From NCBI GenBank assembly GCA_039619475.1, contig CM077116.1, forward strand, positions 16,117,443 through 16,181,442: a stretch of 64,000 nucleotides of DNA. The letters are read 5' to 3'. The DNA is from Icerya purchasi (lineage: Eukaryota > Arthropoda > Insecta > Hemiptera > Monophlebidae). The translations under genes were made by a program, and so were the position numbers. Below the pieces are notes generated by a model. It saw nothing but the letters and a program-made list of their open reading frames with translations. It was not told the origin of the DNA and did not search any database. Below, piece after piece: positions 25,181 to 36,333 of the stretch (the stretch's first letter is position 1; each line of letters begins with the position of its first letter).

Positions 25181-26003
25181 TATCCGGAATATGCGCACGC
25201 TTTATTCTTTATTTCAAAATGATTGATGTGACAAGTGACATTTGATCTTACGAATAAGAAGTAAATTCTTGTTTAGTTAAATCGAATTATAGAAGGAAAT
25301 GATTATTCAGTAGAAACCGGAATGTTCCGGTTTTGCTAAGTATATACGGGGCATGCGCTACGTATAAACATAATATTTTCATGTTGAACATATTAAGTAA
25401 AATACTATCCATTTCTATATTACGTATACAAATCGATCTATCGGAACACCGCGCAGAAATTACAATTATGTTAATATTTACAAAAAAAACAACACCGGCA
25501 TATTATATGGTGCAAACTACATCTCATCATGGTGTAACTTGAACAATTCGAAAAATACTAATTCGCTTATCTCACTCGAAACAAAATAATTATCGCAATG
25601 GGATTTTTCAAAATTCATCGCTCAAAGTATCATAATATTGACACAATTCATTCTATTCGGGCGCATAGGTGTGTTTTCAGCTTTACCGCGGTTTTTTTAT
25701 GCGGAAATTTTATTGAGAAAATGATTACTACGTACAGTAATAGTTTGATAAAACGGAGTAACTGATTTTAAATACCATACAACATCATAATTACATGTAA
25801 GTCGTTAAAATAGAAATTTTTCTATTCAGTTTTATCCAATGAAGCTGATAGCAAGCCCCTGTGTTTGACGTGTCTATTTTAAATATAATTAATTCATAAC
25901 GGAACTATGCATTGAACATGCCTCTTTTTAGTTATTCCACCGTAAACTGCTAGCAAGTCTGACTTTAAATATAATAATATTTAACAAATACAAGTATAAC
26001 AAA
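25181..26003. other. AT-rich spacer
   Basis: No ORF with a domain and no repeat that I could align within the window. Confidence 0.4.
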
Positions 26004-26220
26004 CAAATTTCAAATATTAAAAAACGATTAATTACTCAGAAATGTTTTCGGGCATAACTCCTCATCAGCTAAAATTGATTCATCAATATATGTGATCAGA
26101 AACAACTTGCTAAATCACACTGAAGTCAAAATAGAAAATAGAAAGATTTATATAGTTTAAATTAACATTTTAAAGTCGCTAATTCTCAGTAATTAATCAT
26201 TTTTTAATATTTGGAATTTG
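26004..26220. repeat. Small hairpin element with 37-bp arms
   Basis: Arms at 26004-26040 and 26184-26220 are reverse complements with about three mismatches (caaatttcaaatattaaaaa pairing with tttttaatatttggaatttg). Just inside the left arm, 26048-26070 carries CGGGCATAACTCCTCATCAG. This is close to the CGGGCATAACCCTTTATCAG found near the tip of the long hairpin at 8340-9115. No coding sequence is inside. Confidence 0.7.
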
Positions 26221-26689
26221 TTTGAGTTATGTTTGTATTTCATGATAAATAATTTTCGGAAACAACTGTGTTTTTAAAAAGATATTTATTCGCTTAACGT
26301 TTCGACCAGCTTACACTGGCCATCATCAGAAGCAAACTCCTTAACAAACAGGGGATGTCAAATGATTATATATTAAGTCGGACTTTTTTTATAGACACCT
26401 ATTTCGCTGATATCGTGCTTGAGAAAGGCGTTGGAAATTGCAGTTTAGGCTCCCTTGCAGTACTGGAATATTTTTCCGGTTTTTATTCAGACCTGGTTTA
26501 TGTAAAATGTGGGCTGTGTGTATCGCTCACTATATTAATGATGTTTGTCCTTTATTGATAAAGATTTATTGACGACCTTTTTGGATGTCACAGAGGAACG
26601 TTTGATAATGTTTATTTGCTCTGTTTCTTTTCGGTCAGTTGATTGAGATAATGTTTCCGTTCGGATAAATTCATCCGTAATTTGTTTAA
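26221..26689. other. Unassigned, contains a GTTTCGACCAG...CATCATCAG motif
   Basis: Near 26300-26332 the phrase cgtttcgaccagcttacac is followed by tggccatcatcag. This is a type of conserved end sequence seen on many small arthropod repeats (general knowledge, not proven here). A 67-codon frame at 26355-26558 has no domain. Confidence 0.35.
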
Positions 26690-26782
26690 AAGAAATTACC
26701 AAATCTCATGGAAAATAATTTGACTGATACCGATGTGTTGTTAAATATCGTTCGCTTTTTTCATTTTCTAATTAGGAAAGTA
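26690..26782 (-). repeat. Right-hand continuation of the repeat split by the nested LINE
   Basis: On the minus strand this matches 45069-45170. Shared landmarks are cctaattag, gaaaa(t/c)g, aaaaagcgaacgatattt, (a/g)tatcagtcaaa and ccatgagattt. It proves that the sequence downstream of the LINE poly-A was contiguous before 26783-27523 inserted. Confidence 0.8.
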
Positions 26783-27523
26783 TGTATGTATGTATATATA
26801 TTTATTTAAAGACGCTCGACTTCTAGGTCATTTGCGTCGACCGTACATTACAATTTATAGATAATAATTACAAATAATTCTGCCATACGTAAACTAAATC
26901 ATATCTTCCGAAATAGGTTGACAGCTTTTAGGAATCTAAAAGTACTTTGGACTGCAGCTTCATCATTTCCAAGCGCCTCTTTGACAGTAATTCTTCTTGT
27001 ACATGCGGATGAAAAAGCTTCCTCGCGCTCCTTTTGGAATTTTGGACATACGGAGATGACATGTTCGATGGACAGACTTTGAGTGTTACAAAGTGCACAT
27101 GATGGTGGAGGTTCATTTTGTAGCAAGGATCCGTGTGTTAGTTTTGTGTGGCCGATGCGGATTCTGCTTAACACAATCTCTTCTCGCCTGTTTGCCCGGT
27201 GTGATGTTTCCCAATGTTCCAGTTCAACTTTTATTTGTCGTAACTTGTTATTCAATTGCCTATCCCATATGTTTTGGACATTATCCTTGATTGCGACCGT
27301 TATCTGTTTTTTTGCCTTTAGTAAGTCTTTTTCATGTGTTGTTACGGACCGTATTGTATTATCCCAGGACGGATTTATAGGTTCGGATGGAGTGGCAGTA
27401 AGTCGATTGATATGTAGGTAACTGAGGTAGTCAGTACACCTAACTCCGAACGGTTTGTTTCTGTCGCGATAGATCTTAAGTAGATTCGGATGGAACGTTT
27501 TGTAGTAATTTATATGGCTCCTA
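26783..27523 (-). mobile_element. 5'-truncated LINE inserted in an older repeat
   Basis: The minus strand encodes an almost clean open frame for the C-terminus of an RNase-H-type LINE ORF2. It reads NYYKTFHPNLLKIYRDRNK, VRCTDYLSYLHINRLT, DNVQNIWDRQLNNKLRQIK, then LSRIRIGHTKLTHGSLLQNE, CALCNTQSLSIEHVISVCPK and FLKAVNLFRKI, with a stop at 26899-26901. After a short 3' UTR it ends in a TAAATAAATATATATACATA-type microsatellite tail. It is bracketed by the 6-bp duplication AAAGTA at 26777-26782 and 27524-27529, and the pre-insertion sequence survives at 45060-45095. The upstream RT is missing through 5' truncation. The nearly unbroken frame makes it one of the younger insertions here. Confidence 0.85.
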
Positions 27524-28275
27524 AAAGTAGAAAGCAGATTAATTATGGAACACAAGAAGACAAATTAAAAGGAAAAATGTATATCAGAGGGGTAAAATCT
27601 TGATGTTTTTTTTTTTTTTTTTTTTACGGGTTTGTTAATTGAAAATAAAGTTAGATTCTTAAACGTTTGAAGAGAGAGGATAATCAAATTCGAGAGCAGG
27701 AATAAAACAGAAGCAGAAGGAAATAAGAGAGCATAAGAAACACTCGTAAGGGGAGAGAAAGAACACCGAGTTTTAGTAGAGAAGCGTAGAACGGTGATCG
27801 TTGATCAGAAAAGGTCAAACATTCAAATAAAATCTGATTAAAATCAAAAGTAATGTATGTGGAACGGCGATGAAAAGGACAAAATGGAATAGAAGCAAAT
27901 GAAAAACGAAAAAATAATGCAGGAAGATGATTAAAGCGAAGACGGCAAATAGCTGAGATTGTCGAGCGTTCAAGACGGAGTAAGTATCTAAAAGACCATG
28001 GACGACGTGGAAGAGATGGTCGAATAGAGAGATTAAATATAGCTGGAATTGGAGAGTGACGAAGAAAAATGTCATTGTGTCATTACAGGAGAGTATGAAA
28101 AGTATTACATAATCGGAAGAGGTAAAAGGAAGGTTTGATAGCTTGTCTTGCACTTTGTGGAAAACCAATGATGCGAAAACCAAAAGGACAGCACGTATAA
28201 TAGCAATAGGTTCCGCATAGAAAATTGAGCAAAAGGAGGGAAGTTTATAAGATCTAGAATAAGTTTTGATGTAGC
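27524..28275 (-). mobile_element. LINE relic (RNase H to poly-A), host of the nested LINE
   Basis: Minus-strand copy paralogous to 44150-45170 on the + strand. Shared landmarks include acaagctatcaaaccttcct, tacctcttccgattatgtaa, gctatatttaatctctctat, ccatgg, cgtttaagaat and acaaacccgtaaaaa. The T20 run at 27606-27625 is its poly-A tail. Homology also continues past the tail (catcaagatttta, gatatacatttttcc, taattaatctgctttctac) up to the nested insertion, and resumes at 26690-26782. The RNase H to knuckle region is decayed and lacks about 200 bases present at 44330-44540. The long minus-strand frame at 27815-28183 gives no functional domain. Confidence 0.8.
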
Positions 28276-28662
28276 TGCTAATGTAAAAATTTCATTTTAG
28301 TTGTCTGAACGTCGTTTTGTCGGCTCTCAAAACTGAACCGCCGATTTGAAATTGAGTGACTTCTTCTTTTTGAAAAAATGACAAATCTTTTAAAAGCGTT
28401 TCCGTTAATTTATTAGACAGTTAAGAGATATCCGTTTAAAAAATCCCCTTATTATCTTTGGATAGTGCAAAATTTTACAAAAACTACTATCTCATCACCA
28501 GCAGTTACATATTGAGAACAATTGTCTAATTCATCCTTTAATGCTCCGAAATGTGTCTCGGATGAAATGGCGAAATATATATTGGAATGTACTGGAATAT
28601 TAATTAGATGTGATCGGTGCACAACACGAAACCCTGCTGATGAAGCAAATAATAAACATCTC

Positions 28663-28703
<41 letters not shown>

Positions 28704-30453
28704 ATAGTTAAAATCTCTCCCGTCGCTTCCAAGTAGTAGCGTTAAACATTTCGCTCCCCCTAACGTTTAAAAGAAAAAATTAAATCCAGGAAAGTTACGT
28801 AATATTTTACTGAGGAGAACGTTCAGTTACGTCTTTATTTTTTTTCGTAAACCAGCTTTATTTATTGATATAGTACGTCATAGTGCTACGACGACTCACC
28901 TTGATGATATTTAATTGTTTTACATAGCGAACAACACAAGTCGTGAAAATATTTTTTTACACATTCTTATACACTACTTGGCGGAGAAGATTATTTTTAT
29001 GAAGCGTTTTTTATCTTTCACGGGCTATAATCTAATATCGACCATGTAGGATTATTAAAGACAAAATGAGCGGAATTGTTCAAAATTAAGTGCTAAAATC
29101 AAGAAAGAACGGGTATAAATTATGTTATTCGTCCGTTTATAGATGAAAATATATACGTCGCACTATTTCCCCCATATTCCAACCATTAAAAGGAAGTTTT
29201 CAATAAAATTTATTAAAATTTTACAAATCTATATTTGAAAAATTAGAAAAAGAAAAAAGCAAATCATTTTCGGAATTAATGTGCTAATATACTTTTTGAA
29301 AGATATAAAAAAAGCTCCTGCAAAGCTCAGAAAGTACGCTTGAAAACTGTACTTCCGTGAACTTAATACTTTCGACAAATTTAATTATTAAATTTCAGAT
29401 TTCCTCACCTTACTCTTACTTCGGCAAAAATGGAAGCTCTGACGATTATTTAAAACAATTTCAGGATTTCTCAGAGTATTCAAAATGTATTAAAAATTAA
29501 GATTTTCTTTTTAATAAAAATACCGTATACGAATAGAGTATTCAATTTCCAATTTTACCCGATACGAAATAAATAATTTTTGCGAGGACCTTTCTGAACT
29601 TTTCTTAAAAAGTATTTCTTTTTTGTTCCACAAAACATACGTCTTTCGATTATCACAATAAACGGTATCTAAATAATTTAAAAAAATAAATAAATATGCA
29701 GCCATCAAAAAATATTAACTTATAATTTTGGAAATATTTTTTTCCCTTTATTTTCGCAAAATCTGAATAAATTCTCCTCTATACTATTTTCATTTCGAAA
29801 GTAGAAAATATAATATTTTCTTAAAGCAATAATCATCCATTTACTTACTGATGTTCGTAAATTGTTTTTCTTATTTTCAGCTGTATAATATGACCTGTAA
29901 GAACTACTTATTCTTCTTCTTGAAACACCCTCTACGTAATCTGCATTAGATTGTCGAGAGCGTGGTATCACTACTTGTATAGTTAATAAATAAGTCAACT
30001 AAATGGGTATAACGAATAAAAAATTTTATGAAATACTAAACAAATCGGTATTGAAACGGTGTACCTAATCTAGACTAGCTTATGTATAGATATATACATA
30101 ATTTTTAATACATATATATATATACATAAAAATTCAACTACTTAAACCTCAACATAAGAATACCATCCCCAAATGATAGATCTTCCGCAACGCTTTAATA
30201 AATTTGAGCGGATTACGTCATTCTTAAAAACAAATAGTTTACGCTTTATGTAGCAATTTCTACTGCAACTCCCTTAACGCGATTCGGTAACGTGAAAAAA
30301 GGAACAGAGTTTTCATATTATTCCGGGGACGTAACAATAACGAAGTTATTCATACACACACACAAACACAGTAATGAATGTTATTCCCATGCCGAAGGTA
30401 ATAAGAAAATCTTTTACGTCTGCCCTTATTACGTCTTTAGGTTATAAGAAAAA
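28276..30453. other. AT-rich region with a TA microsatellite
   Basis: A (TA)n tract lies at 28668-28699. Chance frames at 28452-28707 overlap on both strands. No gene is recognised to 30453. Confidence 0.4.
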
Positions 30454-30598
30454 TTTTTTTTTTTTTTTTTTTTTTTATGGTGCATCAACTATGGACATTA
30501 AGTCAGCGAAAGTGAAATTTTTGGAAGTTTCAATGTACGGCAGCGAGATATCAGGTCCTAGCTGAAAGAAACACCACTGCCTAACCAACTACGCCATG
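30454..30598 (-). repeat. Short tRNA-derived SINE with poly-A tail
   Basis: On the minus strand the sequence starts CATGGCGTAGTTGGTTAG, an A-box-like TGGCGTAGTTGG at 30581-30595. It continues through a body of about 100 bases and ends in an A23 tail (T run at 30454-30476 on +). The B box is not clear. The overall plan (pol III head, short body, A tail) supports a SINE. The possible target duplication TAAGAAA/TAAAGAAA flanking it is imperfect. Confidence 0.5.
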
Positions 30599-30679
30599 AG
30601 TAAAGAAATAAATTTTTAAAATAGTAAAACGAGCTTTCTTCTTCGTGAAAAGTGGCATAAAATTGATTTATACATACAT

Positions 30680-30682
<3 letters not shown>

Positions 30683-30715
<33 letters not shown>

Positions 30716-31126
30716 CGGCCATTTTGGCCTCGCAAGGGGCTGTACCCTTTGACCCCTCTTGTTTTCATTTCTGTCCCTTTTTCTTCTATACTTTGTATAA
30801 AATGATCAAAATTTACAACGTAATTCTTACTGGTATCAACACAAAAAAAAAATGACATAATCACAAAAATCCTACCCTAACATTTAACTTTCATTATATA
30901 AAAGACATTGTTTCATTACATTTTTCGTTACATAAAATTGTGACATTTTTTAAATAACAATAACAAAAATCCTATAAAATATAACAAACGTTACATCAAA
31001 TTGAAACATTTTTTTGGGACACTTTTTGGGACATTTTGCGTTACATAAAATTGGGACACTTTTTCTAATGAGGGGTAGCCTAAGAATTACGTTGTAATTA
31101 ATATATATATATATATATATATATAT
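30683..31126 (+). repeat. TA-microsatellite-embedded repeat, copy 1
   Basis: A core of about 390 bases (30711-31103) lies between two (TA)n tracts and is clearly related to 33975-34320. It begins with ggccattttggcctcgcaag and contains a 16-bp perfect inverted repeat: tacaacgtaattctta at 30814-30829 and its complement at 31081-31096. Between these are several tandem-like units of the form acataaaattg(t/g)gacatttttt. Copy 1 is longer than copy 2 through extra internal units. No protein is encoded. The frames across it (30616-30864, 30950-31295) read through the microsatellite and are spurious. Confidence 0.8.
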
Positions 31127-33974
31127 GTAAATATCTATATATGTGAATATGCATATATGTAAATATGTCATACATAATACATGGGGAGATATATTTAACT
31201 AGATTATACGGTTCAGTACGTTTAAGATGTCTTAAATCGTCATTAGTAAATTGTAGTTCCAAGGCCTTTTGAGTGTCTGTGAAGTCTTTTCTCATGCAAT
31301 TCTGTGACGTTACACATTAGCTCGATCCATAGAATCTCCAGGTTCGAATGCATTACGTCAGTATCCGAAAGTTCTAATGATGCTTTAAAGGTACTTGTTT
31401 TGAGCGCGCTACATAATCAGCCAGTTGGATTCCTTCGTTCGGTCCCGAGATGAATATCTTACATCCATATTGGTCTGATGACTTAACATAAAAATTATAC
31501 CTTTATAAAATAGACTGCGCTTGGAATAGCGCTCGATCAACCAGTAAATCTGTCTTTACTTGTGAAAATCGATTTTTTTCCAAATTGGCTGACTCATGAT
31601 CATCGGTTGAAATTTCAGACTAATTTGTATTTTAATTAGAATTTGTAATATAATAAGTTGGCATCGAGGACATGAGAACTTCCTCGTTAGCGGACATGTT
31701 TACAAACATCAATACTACGCACCGCAGCGAATTTAAAATATCTTTCATAAAATCATGAAACGCAATGCGCGGTGTTGATATTTATGTAATTGTGTTGGCT
31801 GTGAAAAAGTTGCTTATTTTTCGTATAAACTTTATCGCAAAAAATAAAAACAACGTGACATTAAAATAAATGAAAACTACAAGCCGCTCGCTTACGCTTG
31901 CATTAAAAAATATCGTTCGTTTCATTTGCAAAGTTAACTTATAAACGATTTTATTTTCTGGCCCAATTTCCTCATCATCTTTTTTCTAGGAAATCGCCTC
32001 TACTCATTATTTTCGCTACGATTTCGCGAATTCGATGATTGTCTAATAAAGTTAACTAAAACGAACAATTTTTGATATTATTAAAAATCGTTATCGTTGT
32101 TAATTTACTACAAACATAGGAATGTTTGTACGACAGCAGTGGTATTCGTCGTTGCTCTGTACTACTTGACGTGACTTCTGATAAAGCAACTCTCGCTTCT
32201 TTCGAGTATGCAATAAACTATGCTAAATAATAGATAACGTTATTTACATGGAAAACAGAGGAATAATACACCCGTCTGGTACTAATTATTGGTAATCGTA
32301 ACTATTCGTGTTAAACAGTCACGTGCAGTATGAAGGGTTCATTGTACATTTACACGTTCTACGACGATGTTGTTATATCTTAAAACTATTAGACACTTAT
32401 AAAGGGGCATAATATTCTTAATCGTAAATGTCTCAAACTCCTCTAATTTCCTGTTTCACAGTTGCAATGCTACCGCAGACTGGTATTCATTTATCCTATG
32501 CAGTTTAAATCATGAAATTCGCATCATTTTCTCAAATTGATTACACGCTGACCACTTTTTCTTTCAATAATCACCGAGCAGTGATCATTCTATTTGTTTT
32601 GGAACTGTTCGAAAAGACACTCCTTCTGCTTCTCATTCCGCTGCAATCATGTATCCGCGAGTCGCATTTATTTTATCTTTAATTGTACAGAGCACGTTTA
32701 GTAAGGGAAAAAAACGTATTTCTTATTACGCGATCTTTTAAAAATTATTTTGATTTATGACGTATTAAATCTTTTTTTGTGGTTTCCGTTATTGTTGCGC
32801 TCATACAATTAATTAAACATATTTAAAAATGTATCATCAATTTTAGTTTACACTGTCGTACAGGTAACTTTGAAACGACTGAAAATCTTAATTTCTTACA
32901 AAGTCAATTTCTAAATATTTAGTCAACAGTTGTAGTAGTCGAAATTTCGCCATCTGAAGATATTTAAGTAGCTTATTCATTTTCTAACTGGTCAAAAGAA
33001 AAAACGGCATTTCACCTACACCATCATTGAGCGCGGAAAGTTAACATGCATATCTTCAAAAAACACACTTAAGTCACAATTAATCTGCTCGAAACTGAAA
33101 CTAAATTAACCGGTGCGAAAAAAAAAAAAACAAAAAAAAAACAGATGATAAAAACAGGCCTCAGTCTAATATCTTTAATTTTTTTTTTGTAAACCTTAAT
33201 ACATTTCGAACTTCCCGCAAACCACAACAACGTCACTTTTTCCCCTATAAACTATTTACGTAAAAATACCACTGAACCAATTGTGCTTAAATGCAAAAGT
33301 GAATAAATTTCAGTTCGTCAAATTAGATATCGCGTCAAATTTGATGGGAAAATCTGTTGATATTAGGTACTTCAAATGAACGGAAAAACTAATATTGCAC
33401 TTCATACAATGAAATTCCACCGCGATGTAAATGATTAAGAAAATCCGATAAAAATTTTAATACTTCGTAAAGCGACGCCTAGCGCGTTGAATTATTACAG
33501 GCCTCGTTTTGGTTACGCTGATAATAAATTCTCCTAATTAAACATCGATAACGGCAGTCTGTAAATAGCTGATAAAATCAGCTTTCGATGTAAACACCTT
33601 CCAAAAGAACAAAAGGAAAAAAACACCTTCTCTAAAAGCCTAGCACACGTAACAAGCTGCATTCGAGAAACCAAATTATTAAAAACGCCTCCCATCCGAA
33701 TTTAATGTGACCTCTCATAACCAGCGATGTTTCACGAGAAAAAATATCGTTTCCTATCGGAAAATTACGCAGGGCAATTTGCTTGCAGTACTTAAGACGT
33801 AAACACTTTTCAGGGTAATTTTTTTTCTTCCTTAAAAGAGATTTGTCTAATGTATTAAAAATACATTAATTCCTAAAATCTCTACAATTTTTAAACTGCC
33901 ACAATTCTATAATCGATAAAAATTTTCCAAAGTAGCTATGATTTTTTTGGTAAAAAAAAAAGAAAACTATATAT
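31127..33974. other. AT-rich region, one possible signal-peptide exon
   Basis: No transposon is recognised. There is a single candidate short coding exon at 32649-32700, listed separately. Elsewhere only short chance frames occur. Confidence 0.4.
32649..32700 (+). CDS. Candidate first exon with signal peptide (speculative)
   Basis: An ATG opens MYPRVAFILSLIVQSTF, a short positively charged start followed by a hydrophobic run, which resembles a secretion signal. It is followed at once by a splice-donor-like GTAAGG at 32701-32706. The exon would be 52 nt with phase 1. No downstream exon, transcript evidence or homology is visible, and such patterns arise by chance in AT-rich DNA. Treat it only as a candidate. 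Confidence 0.15.
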
Positions 33975-34330
33975 ATATATATAAACTTGGCCATTTTGGC
34001 CTCGCAAGGGGCTGTGCCCTTTGACTCCTCTTGCTTTCATTTCTGTCTCTTTCTATTCTATACTTTGTATAAAATGATCAAAATTTACAACGTAATTCTT
34101 ACTGGCATCAACACAAAAAAAAATAACATAACCACAAAATTCCTATTCTAACATTTAACTTTCATTACATAAAATTGTGACATTTTTTAAATAACAATAA
34201 CAAAATCCTATAAAATATAACAAACGTTACATAAAATTGGGACATTTTTTTAGGACATTTTTTTGGGACATTTTTTCGGATGAGGGGTAGCCTAAGAATT
34301 ACGTTGTAATTAATATATGTATATGTATGT
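33961..34330 (+). repeat. TA-microsatellite-embedded repeat, copy 2
   Basis: Second copy of the repeat at 30683-31126, again flanked by TA tracts (33968-33982 and 34312-34330). The 16-bp inverted repeat is fully conserved at 34086-34101 and 34293-34308. It is shorter than copy 1 because one block of acataaaattg-type units is absent. Divergence from copy 1 looks modest (single-base changes and small indels). No coding sequence. Confidence 0.8.
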
Positions 34331-34419
34331 ATAATAACCCATGGCTCACCCATATATTAATGTCCGTTTAAATCCATATCTAGAAATAATTATTTTTTTT
34401 ATCTAGAGTTTATATACAT

Positions 34420-34472
<53 letters not shown>

Positions 34473-34475
34473 CAT

Positions 34476-34740
34476 GGTAGCGTGGTAACCTAGTGGTTAA
34501 GACGCTTGGCTACTAAACCAGAGGATACGGGTTCGAGATTTGTCTCGTTCCAGATACGAATCGCTCCCCGGTTTACCCAGCCTGAAATAATTGGATACCA
34601 GAGAAACCTGGGAAAGTAAAGGCGGTCGAGAGAAAGGAACTGCCCCCCTACTCTCATTAGTGCCATTGGGCTTAGTTCATTGTGAACCTTAACTTCACAA
34701 TCCCCGACGCCCTGTCAAGGGTATGGGACTTACTTTACTT
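34476..34740 (+). repeat. tRNA-derived SINE family A, complete copy
   Basis: Full-length 265-bp SINE with an internal type-2 RNA polymerase III promoter: A box TAACCTAGTGGTTAAGA at 34486-34502 and B box GGGTTCGAGATT at 34529-34540, correctly spaced. The body carries gtttacccagcctgaaataa, agagaaacctgggaaagt and ccttaacttcacaatccc. The 3' end is ttactttactt. It sits between (TA)n tracts on both sides. Further copies lie at 24956-25180 (+), 50455-50710 (-) and 1984-2033 (-). It depends on a partner LINE for mobility; the partner cannot be named from this window. Confidence 0.85.
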
Positions 34741-35050
34741 ATATATATATATATATATATACATACATACATATAGATATATATTAATGGCTATGCCATT
34801 TTTACGCCAGGGGTCATCAGGAAAAGTGCCCTGTCACGAAATTTGTCCCATATATAAGACTTGAATGCGATATTAGCGCTCCTACATCCCCTGTTGGTGA
34901 AAATTTGAACTGAAAGATTTTTTCTGTCGAACGGCGTAGCCAATGAAAAAGCTTACTCTTTTATAAGAATTATAGAAGAACTAGACTTGGGGGTGAAGGG
35001 GGATTTCCCCATTCCCAGGCCCGAAGGGGCGAGTTTTTATATATATATAT
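34741..35050 (+). repeat. Unassigned repeat between TA tracts
   Basis: A segment of about 280 bases lies between (TA)n at 34739-34760 and 35036-35051. It includes the unusual GC-rich stretch gggggtgaagggggatttcc at 34989-35008, followed by cccaggcccgaaggggcgag. Flanking microsatellites on both sides resemble the layout of the 30.7- and 34.0-kb repeats, but the internal sequence is different. No gene. Confidence 0.45.
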
Positions 35051-36333
35051 ATTACAGTGAACATTTTTTTAAATCTTTATTTTATTTTATCACGCTTTTT
35101 AAATTTTTGCGTCCTCTGCCAAAATATTTATGCTTTCATCATTGTAATCATCTGTTTTTTATTTCTTATTAAACATTTTCATCACATCATTCACTTAATA
35201 TCTAAACAGCCCAAAGCCATTGCCTGCACCTTCACCCCTGCATTATTAATCTCATGCTTAAATGTTTCATTTTTTCTGGTTTTTTTTTACATGGTGAACT
35301 CTGTATTCTCATTACAAAGTTGTTTCCTTTATTCAGTTTTCCTTTCTTTTAGGAATATTACTGATATAAGAATTAAGAAAACTTTAAGTAGTCAATTTCA
35401 AGCAAATATAGACACTGGTTTTAATGCATAATTTATAAGTTTTAGGCAAGGGGTTTTGCTTAAGAAGTGAGAAAGAAAAATAGATACAACACACTCAAAA
35501 TAACAGAAAATTCGAAAAAATACGTCCATTATGATAAACATAAATTCCAGATAAAGTTTTATTCGTTTCCGGGATCGGTAAAAAGCAATGTTCTTTATCA
35601 TTATTTTTCGATAATTTTACAGGCAATGAATTAAATTTTATACATCATAATTATGTCGAGACAAGTTTCAAGCTGAACGTGGTTCACGAAATATGAAACG
35701 AATGCGCTTAGTTAAAAGTAACGAAAACGACGATGAAAGAGAAGTTCGGTTAGCGAACGATAAAGAAACCCATTCTTTATAAAGAACAAAAAAATTTCTT
35801 CTTGAGTGGACTTTCCGCTTCCATTAAATCACGACAGACATAGGTCACAAAGAGGAGGCCGAGAATTTTCAGTTAAATGTGAAACGGAGAGGATGGGAGA
35901 GATGGAATGTTTGCATTACTTCGTTAAATAAAAAACAGAAAGAAATAAAAATAAAACAAGTGAACGATACGAGAAAGATGGACTAAGTGAAGAAGGAAGA
36001 GGAATAAAAATCAGATGATTGCCGTGATGAAAGTCACGAATGCTTCATAAATGGCACTCCATTAAATCTTTTTTAAGAATTAATCAATTTAAATTTACTT
36101 TCCTAAAACTATTATAGAAAATTTATCATCTGGTGGTCCAGAAGAGGGTGTTAATAAAAAACACATTGTTTTTACCTGACGAGGTTCTGAGTATCAACGG
36201 ATCTATGTATATTTATGTGTTTGTATGCAGAGGTATAATAATGAGATGCAATTTCATTTAAAAATTACGGGCATAAAAAACATTACGGTTTTCAAGGTAA
36301 TGCGAAGTTTAAAAAAAAATACGTTACATTATA
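35051..36333. other. AT-rich spacer up to the mariner element
   Basis: A 124-codon frame at 35057-35431 is rich in Phe, Leu and Ile from T-rich DNA and shows no domain. It is unlikely to be real. The TA at 36332-36333 is the target dinucleotide of the mariner element. Confidence 0.4.

Noticed and set aside
27083..27421. 112-codon + frame
   Set aside because: Exact antisense shadow of the LINE C-terminal coding sequence.
34482..34560. Genuine tRNA gene
   Set aside because: The boxes are present, but the cloverleaf stems do not pair well and the sequence continues into a repeated SINE body.
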